In this document: piece after piece, positions 55,435 to 64,000 of the stretch
How positions within the stretch are numbered: position 1 is the first letter of the stretch
How the letters are laid out: every line of letters starts with the position of its first letter
NCBI GenBank assembly: GCA_036245805.1
Contig: BTRK01000004.1
Location: 19,034,001 to 19,098,000, forward strand
Direction: 5' to 3'
DNA from: Pristionchus mayeri
Taxonomy: Eukaryota > Nematoda > Chromadorea > Rhabditida > Neodiplogasteridae
DNA: 64,000 nt
Translations under genes and position numbers: made by a program
Notes under the pieces: generated by a model
The model's database searches: none
The model's input: the letters and a program-made list of their open reading frames with translations, nothing else
Told to the model about the DNA's origin: nothing

Positions 55435-57316
55435 ACGAGACTTTCACTTATCGATTCGACCTCGATCGAGACTATTTCATCGACATAAGCATGAAGTAAG
55501 GATACAATTTTCTTCCCTTTGAAAGTTCAATGTATTCAATTCCAGGTACCAATCGATTCTTCCATTCATCACTCTTGTTACCATTCGCCCATTAATATTT
55601 GTAATTCTCAAGAAAAAGCGCGACTACATGAAACCAGATATTCGACTGGGTTACGTCATCAGTCAAGTTATTGGTCTTAGCCAAGCAGAAAAGATAAAAG
55701 TTTTTCCAGTTTGCAATGACTGCTCAGGAGTTCAATTTCTGTTTTCTCTTTCGTGTACATGATCTTGCTCCGTACGCGGGATTGTACTGTGATGGTCCCA
55801 TTTGTCGAATGGGAATTCCAAAGCAATACCTGATGGTGAGATGCTTCGCTCCTCCTGAATTGGAACTTTATTTTTATGGATGTAGCTATTCCTAGACGCC
55901 TTGATTATTATTTTCATAAAATTATTAAATTTATTTTTTTTAGTTGTTTGTTTCCATAACCACAATTTGCACTGTACCTGCTTTCTTGCTTCTCCTCGTT
56001 CGAATGCATCAACGAATTATTGAGCGAACTGATTCGCGGCTCAAATTGAGCACCAGGTGGATGAAATTTAACCATTTTACAAATCGCGATCGTGCCTCAT
56101 GCAGAAGTCAGAATATACTCATTTTCGTAATGGTTGGGATTCTCTCCTCAAACGTCGCTGGATTTTACCTATTCGGAAGAGACTGCACTGAGGCAGAGGA
56201 GATGATGAGGGTTCGATCGGATATCATTCAAAGCTGCTTATCATCGCCCTTTAGATTCCCGACCTCGCATGGATGGCACAACGGGGCGGCACTCTATTTT
56301 TGTTCGGTCCTCCAGGAAAGGCGGAATTCTTCAACAAGGGTAATAAGTTTAACAGCGACAATATACTGTCTAGAGGCAAGGAAAAACTCAATTTCCTTCC
56401 CAGAACTTATGCTTCTCATGTGCTCCATTCTCATAATCGCCCCATTTGTGTTCGTACTCACATTCCACTCGCTGAAGATAATGCGGGAGCAACGGGTGTG
56501 CTTTTCCTTCAATATTTGATGGACGAAAGAGTGCAAAATTTGTGACTTTACCAATTTGCCTTCAGAGATCGAAGAAATTTTTAACCAACAGAACTCAGCA
56601 AATGCAGATCAGACTTTCAATTGCATTCTTCTTTCAGGTAACTGTAGAAGTTACATATAAAGAATTGAAAGGAAAAATGTACATGGCAAAAGTTGGGAAC
56701 TGATATTTTTAGAAACATTTTTGCTTTAGAAAAGGTAATTTTTGTCTCTCTGCCTGTCATCCACATAAACCGACCAGTGGTAATTGAGCACTTTCAAGTT
56801 TGTTGGCGTCTGCATCTTCTACATCCTTCCCCTCTGGATGATGATGAGTCACATGGTGGTTGATCTCTCGTGGTTTCCTGCATGGACGATCGCCCTCACG
56901 CGCTGCGTATTGATTGTGAGTGATGAGCGATGCATATGAATAGTAGTGAATAGGAAACAGACTCGATAAGCTGGCTCGAATAAGCATCTAAGCCGGCTTC
57001 ACGTTTGAAATACCATGCAAAATAATATATCTGTGTTTGTTCCGCCTTGACAAACCGTTTGTTCATCAATAGTGGAATACGATAGTAAATGAGTTGTTAT
57101 TTCCAAGTAAAATCATATTTCAGACCGTCTTCACTCTGGAGAGCTCTCAACTTTCGCTAATCTTCTTGTTGAAAACTCCTATACATCGTCAAGTAAGTTT
57201 CTCTGAAAAACATCCATTTTCTTTGCGTTGCCATTTTTCAGATAGTAATATCCGAATTTCGGCGATTGTTCAATTTAAATTACACCGATAGTCGAACATA
57301 TTCCATGCAGACATAG
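55435..57316 (+). CDS. Seven-TM chemoreceptor, sri/srh-like
   Basis: Str-superfamily receptor with about ten exons. The N-terminus is MTNETFTYRFDLDRDYFIDI with a glycosylation-type N-E-T. Then YQSILPFITLVTIRPLIFVI (TM1), FAMTAQEFNFCFLFRVHDLA (TM2 region), YCDGPICRMGIPKQYLM, LFVSITTICTVPAFLLLLVR (TM3), QNILIFVMVGILSSNVAGFY (TM4), IPDLAWMAQRGGTLFLFGPP, ELMLLMCSILIIAPFVFVLT (TM5), TQQMQIRLSIAFFFQ, FVGVCIFYILPLWMMMSHMV (TM6), TVFTLESSQLSLIFLLKTPI (TM7). The tail exon ends at 57316. The C.G..C..GIP loop resembles class i/h members. Splice sites read normally; probably intact. Confidence 0.75.
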
Positions 57317-57556
57317 ACAAAAATGGGCAGTGCACATTCCCGATTCCTCGATTCCCATAAATCAGAGTTTCATGATATTATCGTATTTTTACTGTTGTGC
57401 TTCACGTACGTTGGTATAACAAGAGAGTACTAGTTATTATCTATTTTATTATTAATATTAATGGCAAGCTTAGAGGTGCATTACTTCGAAAGTACGATTG
57501 AGGTATGGATGACAACAAGGGCGATTACACTGGCTTGATTAATTCAGCATGACTCT

Positions 57557-58490
57557 CTACACATCGAAGGCGCACTCCAATTGAGTGATGTCGACGCCCG
57601 CGTTCTGCCATGCTGTTCCTGCTGCATTGCACGTGACGGTGAAGTGAGCAGTCATGTCTACAGTCCCGTCGTCCCCATCCACTACCACTCCCACACCTCT
57701 GTTGATCTGCAATTGATCAAATCTAAAAAAAATTTCAAATGCATGATTGACTCCAGATTTTGTTTTTCCGGTGTTGTCGTTGTTGTATTCGACTACTACA
57801 AAGACGAAGCCAAAGACATGAAAATAATAGAGAGTGCTCGTCTTCCTCTATGAATCACTAAACTTCGGCTACCACAATCACGAGTTCAACAACGTTCGAA
57901 CATCGGTGCGATCATTTGCTTACATCGATATTCGAATTCATTCCCGGCCCACACGTGAACATTCGCACTGCGCACGTGCCCGTAGCATCCGTCACGTCGC
58001 CGGTCATAGGCTTCGCACCTCAAAGGAGAAGTTTAGTCTCATTATCTTAAGATCACGAAATCTTTCGCAGGCCTCTACAATCATTCGAAAGGAAGATAAG
58101 AATGTTTCTAGAGCAACTAGGAATCATGAAAACGGAATCACTTACCGTTTCCCGCCATCGTAATAGCGATCAGATTTGCTGCACACGTCTTGCAGTCTGA
58201 ATTTTAGGGAAAGTTAGGATCCAATAAATCCACTGAATGGCCTTCAATGAAATGGATAGAGGAATGAAGAGGCAACGATCGCCACTATCTACTACTATTG
58301 CGTCAAGAAACAAATACAGTTCGCGTTTTTTTTTGTTCTGTTATAATACAGGAAAAAATTCAATCGAGAGCTGCATTCCCATCAACTCACTCATTGCTGG
58401 CATTCCTGGCCCTCCGGGAGTCACTCTCATGCACGCATCGGCAGCAACCAGGAGAAGACCGAGTAGAAGCGCGGAAGAAGTCGATGACAT
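57557..58490 (-). CDS. Secreted C6-domain protein
   Basis: The signal-peptide exon starts MSSTSSALLLGLLLVAADAC at 58490. Exon 2 (about 58190) reads CKTCAANLIAITMAGN. Exon 3 (about 58020) reads GAKPMTGDVTDATGTCAVRM then FTCGPGMNSNID. The last exon (ending 57557) reads GVGVVVDGDDGTVDMTAHFT, VTCNAAGTAWQNAGVDITQL, ECAFDV. The six-cysteine pattern and the ...TCN..GTAW motif are those of the nematode C6 domain found in secreted proteins of unknown role. The middle join (near 57800-57780) is not fully resolved: the obvious acceptor would give TAG in frame. Confidence 0.72.
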
Positions 58491-60928
58491 CAGGCTGGAA
58501 TGAAGGGAGGGATGATCATTCATAGCCTATATCCTCTCCAGTCGGGGAAAGGACAGCGAAAAAAGGGCCGAATGAGAAGGGGAAGCTCATTAATCCGCCT
58601 CCTACAACAGATCTCCGCTCTGGTTTACGAGCGTGGGAGAGCATTGAACTCCCTAAGGGAATGTTGCCTCTCTTTCAATTCCTGCATCGACAATAAAAAC
58701 ACGAGCACATTCGCATTCTGAAGTAGTCCTAGCAAACAATGAGATCCCGGAGTTTCCCATGGAAAAGAGCAATATCCGACACCTGACCAAAAAATTCTCG
58801 CGAGCGCGCAAGGTGAAAGTGAAAGGGAGAGAGAGAGAGAGATCTCATCAGCCTCTCCGCGCTATCTCAGTGCAGTGAAAGCGCGCTAAAGGCAACTTTT
58901 AGAAACATATGGAATCAGGTGAACGGCGCAAAAATCCCCCCTCTCACCAACAATGGAAAACTATTATTTAAAATCTTCGGGAGAGAAGGGTGAGAGATCA
59001 TCTGATCGACCTTGGAAAAAAACTTCACAGTACACTGAGATTCGGCAGTAAGAGGAGTAAAGTGACTGGCCGACTCGAGCCGAAGCTCACGATTTGGAAG
59101 GCGGCGGAAAAGAGAACTGAAGCACTTATGTCTTTTTTGGTTCAGGTTTCACTTCCAGCGTCTTTAAATTATGAATCTGGAAAAAAGTTTTAAAAAGTCT
59201 GAAACGTTCGAAAATGCGTTATATCTAAACAACTACTGGCCAAGAAACGGCAATAAATGATGAAATAAGATCGAAACAGGGAAAATGTGTCAAGCTCGGA
59301 TTCACAACAGGAATGATCGCTTCTTCGAAAATGAAGGAGGAAGACGCTGCAAATAGGGAGCAGTCACTGACAAAAGAAGGCGGCTCTTATACCTCAATTT
59401 CCTCCCTCTCACTTCTCATATCACGACAATTCGACCCTCGAGCTCGGCTTTGTTCCAAGAGGGATAAACTGCATAGTGATAGCTGGCGATCGGCTTTTTA
59501 TTGGATTCCTATCGCCGAATGGGGAAATCATAAAAGGAAAGTACCGGCTTGCGATTAGTTGATTAACTTTTTTTGCCTAAGAGTATCATGCAAACTCGAC
59601 TGATTGTATCAGAGAGGATCAGGAGAAATAAATCCCGCATTTCATCCCTCGGAATACGGTAAATGCCGCTCCCTATTCGTTCTCTCTCCGACTCACATTC
59701 GCAAAATACTAGCAAAATTCGACACTCCGATATCTTTCACACGAATTTACCGAGATTTGTGCAACATTACAGGTAAGTAATGTGGATGGGGTGGATTAGA
59801 GTTGAGGAAGTTCGAAAGTATCCCCCCCCCTTCCTCGTACTTCCGCCTTGCTCATCAGAATATGCGGCCATTTTCATTTTCTAGAAACACAATGAGATCA
59901 TCAGGCGTTAGTACCAGATATTTATCCGAATGATCACAACAACATAAAACACAGTTAACTTGTGGGATTTAGCTAGCGATGGGTACACATCGATCTCTCG
60001 TGGAAAAAAGAAAGAATGACGAGAGGGGGAAATTGAGATGGACGAGCTTTCACTTTATCACCTCCACCTTCTGCAACTCCCACGCATTCGGGAAGAGCGA
60101 ACGTGTTTGGGAAACGAGACTAATTGGCCAGTCGTAAAGAGGGCTCTCGGGAACCGATGTTTGGGCACAAAATAGTACTTTGTTTGATCCGTTCATCGTC
60201 CTCTCATCATTGTTACCATTCATGCTGCTATTTGTATATCCCTGTTCAGAACAAAGTAATCTGGCAAAGACTTCGATAAGGAGAAAAATGGAAGAGAGGG
60301 AGAGGAGAGAAAATACGTGAGATATGGTGGTAGAGGATGAAAGGGGAAGAAAGAACGTGAGAGGAAGTGGGGGAGAACTAGAGACAATGAACTGAGGAGT
60401 GCTCGTCACTTCACAGGAATGGATTAGCACAACCCGAGCTTTTCACTGATCAATTCTTGATATCCGACTATTAGCTTCTGCTACGATTTCATTCTTCCGC
60501 TTCGAAACATCAGAGGCAAGTAAAACAACTAAACTTTGAGCTAAACACTAAGAGATGCCCTAGGAATACAGCGGACGCCCCGAAAATTGGCACAGAAAGT
60601 AACGAAAAGGGAAATTTTTCTTTGACCATCTCATCGGATGATTCATGCACATTACTCACGAACTCTCGCGGTTCCGATAAACTGAAAGAGGAAACCAAAT
60701 ATAGAGACTCGACTGATTCGTCATTCTCACATAGTTTCCATTGGAACTTTCTGACTTCAGTCGCATCGTGTTCTTCTCGAATATGTTCACGTATCGCATC
60801 TGCTGATGTACAGCCACAGTGAGAACTTCCTTTTTTATTTCCAGTAATACGGTATCGAGTAATCATTGATCCTCCAAAAAAACAGTGAGCTTGTCAAAAG
60901 GGCACCTATTAATGCTGATAATCGCAGA
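58491..60928. other. Long intergenic stretch
   Basis: Contains a (GA)n tract at about 58828-58842 and a nine-base C run at about 59821. ORFs here (58500-59558, 60050-60866) have no exon signals or homology I can see. The 5' exon of the next gene may lie near 60776-60822 (MFTYRIC...CTAT), where a TGA falls in frame. Confidence 0.45.
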
Positions 60929-61627
60929 CAGCCTCACAAGCTGCAGCTATAGTCGCCGTGATTCTGTCCGCCCTCGTGACAACTTCCAGCTGGCTCGCCG
61001 ATCCCTCCCTCCCTCTCTACATCCCCATCTACCAGGTTAGTACTGGAATCAAATCATGTGCTTTCGAGTATAGAATTGTTCCTTCACAGACGCGAGAAAA
61101 ATGTGCTTCCAGTCAGTTTTGATCGGTCTTGAGCTGATCGCGTGTGTTCTGGTCTTCGTTGCATGCTGCTCACTCCGCCCACCTTTCGTCCTACCCATTC
61201 TAGTCATTCAAGTGAGGCCTTTGATCCGAGACTTCTACTTCATTTCCAGTGGAAAATGTTCAGGTCTGAATCATCGTAAGCCTTATCGGCACTGGTATCT
61301 GGGCTCTCGTCCTGCTATGGAGCGAGTTTGATGTACGGGACATAATGTAATGATTGATCGTTTTGTGGATGGGAGAGTAATATGGTCAGAATCTACGTCT
61401 TCGTGTATCTTATCGCACTGTTCATCAATCTCTTCGTGCTGCACTGTCACGTCTGCTGCTACAAGCTGCTCATGATCAAAAGGAGGCACGTGCTGACGAT
61501 TGCCATTCAATAAAAAAATCCATTCGTTCCAGAGTTCACCACTGATCAAGAGAACGAGCAGACGATGATAACTCTCGCCAAGCAATTACAACAATTGTTA
61601 CAAAATAAGCATACAACAAAAAAGTAA
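60929..61627 (+). CDS. Four-TM small membrane protein, incomplete model
   Basis: Exons give TASQAAAIVAVILSALVTTS (TM1, 60929 on), SVLIGLELIACVLVFVACCS then LRPPFVLPILVIQ (TM2), IIVSLIGTGIWALVLLWSEF (TM3, about 61275-61340), VRIYVFVYLIALFINLFVLH then CHVCCYKLLM (TM4). The soluble tail FTTDQENEQTMITLAKQLQQ ends at 61627. The layout resembles nematode tetraspan proteins of unknown function with a Cys-rich region after TM4. The TM3 exon carries a TGA just before IIVSLIG in the frame predicted by the preceding donor, so either splicing differs or the gene is damaged. The first exon is not identified. Confidence 0.55.
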
Positions 61628-61880
61628 CTCTCGTCATCATCATAAAGCATACGAATTCGTTACTGCCAAGAGTGATAATTGCATTAACAAAAACATGAGT
61701 GATATTGAAATTATCATTAGATGTGCTCAGTGGTCGCAGCGGAAGATGCTGCTGTAACACTCTGGTTAGCATGCCCGGACACACTCATCGCTGTGGAAGT
61801 ACCCCAGTTAGTTGGCTGCTCCTGGTCTGAAATGCGAATTACTTGCTCTTGGTTCTTACGTTCCGATGGTCACTGATGAT

Positions 61881-63549
61881 TTACTCTTTGATGCTTGCCC
61901 TTTTTACACCACATAAGCTACACGCACATCCCATCATTTTCTTGATCTGCTTGCGGAAATCTCGATTGCACACCAGAACGATGAGTCTGGAAGGATTGAA
62001 GCGGTGTGGATATCAGTGAATACTCTACCCATCAGCGCCATTCACCAGACACCAAGAGACTGAAGTGAGGGCGAAGGCCTCCCATTTGTTACGAGCGTGG
62101 CCTGAGACAAGGAAGTAGGTGAGCAACTCAGTGATGAAGAGAATCCCTTGCAGCGAAGCCTCAAGAGGAACCTTATTAGCTTTAGTTATCATATCTTCTC
62201 TTCTCGCAAGAAAAGATTAGATAATAGCCTGCGATAGTGACAAAATAAGGAACTCGCCTGATAGACGAGGTTCTTCTGCGCTCTTCTCCTCTGCAGTGAC
62301 ATCGAATCGATCTGAAAAATGAGAATTCTGTGGATATTGTTACTTACTATGCCTCTGATATCCCTTGTCCTAGGATAGCATGTCTTTGTTTTCTCTAAGT
62401 CGATATCACATGGCAAAGGTAGTCAAGCGGACTAGCGGATTCGTTAGCATCACTCACGTGTTTGATGCTCATGCAGTGGAGACGAGCGATGGATCCGACA
62501 TCAAGAACAGCCACTATTACCACCGAGATCGAATTGAGCAGGAAGTCGCCGTACCTGAAGAGCTTACTGCCACCAGTAATAAGATTATGCATGTTAAAGT
62601 TGGCTTTTGTTAGATGCAAAATAGCCCACCACATGACATAGTAGCAAGCGGGCGTGACTTTGAACGTGAAGATCCAGGTTCCGAAAGGGAGATAAATGGC
62701 ACAGTCAACTGAAGTGAATTTTATATCATTGAGTTGTCGTAAGCGCATAACAAAAGCAGTACTGAATTTATCATCTCAAGAGATATGTCATATCATCATC
62801 GAAATGAAAAAAACACGCACCAAACTTCAGCATGAAAGTCATGTGACCGATTCCCAAAATCCAGTATACAACGATTATTTTTCGTGTAGCATTCTTGCTG
62901 AAACCATTTAAAAAAAGTTTACCTTAGGATTATGTTTATTTGCAATTTTCATGTTTACGTTATTAATATTGGTTCTTGTAACATCAAGAATGACCTGAAC
63001 AGATTTCTATAGGTAATAGGTGCGCAAACTGCCAAGAATCGATTGATAGAGATGCACAAATGTGAGTAACAGCAAATCTGAAACTGACAACTGAATTGGA
63101 AATGTGCTTCCTTGTGTACCTGATACGCTGTCAGCACAATGTATCCGAAGTGATCGGATACATCATACATGTCCTTGTTTCGGCTCAAATATATTTCGGT
63201 ATTTCTGAGATGTGTGTATACACGTACAAGAAAATTGTCGGAGCAAAGTAGAATGCGAAGAGCGATTGGTGAACGGAATCCACGATTGCCTCAATAATTT
63301 CACTTTTCAATGCATGAAACGGTATGGAGAGTGTTCAAAATAAGTGTCTTTACTTGCGATAGAGTGAGGCTTCCGAATGAGTTATTGAGAGATGGCATCG
63401 ATTTGAGGAAGACGACGACGGTCACATTGCAGGCAAGACCGACAACTGCCATCTGATGAGAATGTATAGATCCATTCGACCATTGGACTCACTGGGAAGA
63501 GAATGGCACCCGCTGTGCGGTAGTCCTTACTCATGTCGAAGTCGCCCAT
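61881..63549 (-). CDS. Seven-TM chemoreceptor, srx class
   Basis: Serpentine receptor class X pattern: MAVVGLACNVTVVVFLKSMP then SLNNSFGSLTLSQ (TM1 and the N-S-F-G signature), AIVDSVHQSLFAFYFAPTIF, an exon with SDHFGYIVLTAYQ, HLCISINRFLAVCAPITYRN (TM3 end, with NRF..V..P), KIIVVYWILGIGHMTFML (TM4), DCAIYLPFGTWIFTFKVTPA, LLNSISVVIVAVLDVGSIAR (TM5), GILFITELLTYFLVSGHARN (TM6) and FALTSVSWCLVNGADGLIVL (TM7). The tail ends at 61881. Start chosen at Met 63549 (GDFDMSKDYRTAGAILFP) before a clean donor. Probable sensory receptor. Confidence 0.8.
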
Positions 63550-64000
63550 TGCTGCGGAGATCAATACTGTAGTACGGTAAAGGGAAGGAGTGAGAATGCG
63601 AACTCGTGATGCGGAAGGAATGAATCGTACTAGCTGTGATTATTATAAGAAGAGGTCATTTCTTCTGAACATGGCTGGTTGTGACGCAAGATCACAACCG
63701 GATGCAGAAAGCACAGTGCCACTCACGAGTTGATGACTATTTTGAATGTCGCCAAAGGTCTGAATCTGATTTCCCTGTGATCTCTAACGTCGAACATCTC
63801 TCAGTTAATAATGTATTTTCACCATTCAGGTAATGTCGATCGGCGGATAAATATAGAAATAGAGCAAAAGCCCACAGACTACAAGCCCTGTCTGTCCTGT
63901 GATGGGAGCGCATGATGCTTTTAGTCATGGCGCTGGCATAATGAGCACGGTCGGCATTAATCAACTGATCATTATTTCCTGATTAGCTAATCAAAAAGTG
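63550..64000. other. Right window edge, nothing firm
   Basis: A minus-strand ORF with SLWAFALFLYLSADRHYL (about 63880) could be part of a neighbouring membrane-protein exon cut by the window edge, but no splice structure supports it. Confidence 0.3.

Noticed and set aside
60050..60866. Minus-strand ORFs of 118-126 codons before the four-TM gene
   Set aside because: Composition-driven open frames without splice consensus, paralogue or domain.
1..64000. TGA reassigned as a sense codon
   Set aside because: Several well-supported genes (NHR-B, the six-cysteine peptide, the small membrane protein) end in TGA exactly where paralogy or structure expects an end.
1..64000. CRISPR arrays, bacterial operons, prophage or plasmid features
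   Set aside because: The window is intron-rich animal DNA; repeated units seen are MITE, LINE-tail and palindrome sequence.

Overview
This is eukaryotic nuclear DNA, almost certainly from a free-living nematode and most probably a diplogastrid of the Pristionchus type. The genus is an inference. What is seen: many short exons with phase-consistent GT..AG introns and TTTCAG-like acceptors; four genes plus one relic of the expanded nematode nuclear hormone receptor (NHR) family; nematode-only chemoreceptor families (srx, srd-like, sri/srh-like); a secreted C6-domain protein; and a high load of DNA transposons. Almost no gene is one long ORF. The models below were built by joining exons by eye at consensus splice sites, using paralogues in the window as guides.

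Layout. 0.4-9.9 kb: NHR-A (minus), whose two zinc-finger exons are split by an 8.4 kb transposon. That transposon has ~590 bp terminal inverted repeats, an intron-containing DDE-like transposase gene and a LINE fragment. 11.2-15.1 kb: NHR-D (minus, 13 exons), with a dead mariner and a MITE in its introns. 15.4-20.5 kb: a fatty-acid-amide-hydrolase-like amidase (minus), with a 1.5 kb palindromic element in its last intron, a MITE inside its first coding exon, and a TGA in the catalytic signature. 21-28 kb: gene-poor ground with an NHR relic, a hAT-type MITE, duplicated exon fragments, a small membrane-protein fragment and a second palindromic element. 28.9-34.9 kb: a divergent pair of NHR paralogues, B (minus) and C (plus). 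35.3-39.4 kb: two tandem srd-like chemoreceptors (minus). 40.3-43.8 kb: three small minus-strand genes (a membrane/secreted protein, a single-pass membrane protein and a six-cysteine secreted peptide), plus a MITE containing a tRNA-like sequence. 44.5-50.4 kb: a core-2/I-branching glycosyltransferase (plus), whose introns hold two large palindromes and a mariner-like element. 50.7-53.1 kb: a seven-TM receptor (minus). 53.9-54.6 kb: a mariner fragment carrying a nested hAT MITE. 55.4-57.3 kb: an sri/srh-like receptor (plus). 57.6-58.5 kb: a C6-domain secreted protein (minus). 60.9-61.6 kb: a four-TM protein (plus). 61.9-63.5 kb: an srx receptor (minus).

Biology. There is no operon-like pathway. 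The genes are lineage-expanded sensing and secretion families (ligand-responsive transcription factors, chemoreceptors, secreted proteins) with one lipid-amide hydrolase and one Golgi glycosyltransferase. The most notable feature is how mobile elements relate to introns. Most large insertions sit between exons that still join in frame. One TTAA-flanked MITE in the amidase lies within an exon, yet carries a donor and an acceptor whose use would restore the frame, so it may be a newly created intron.
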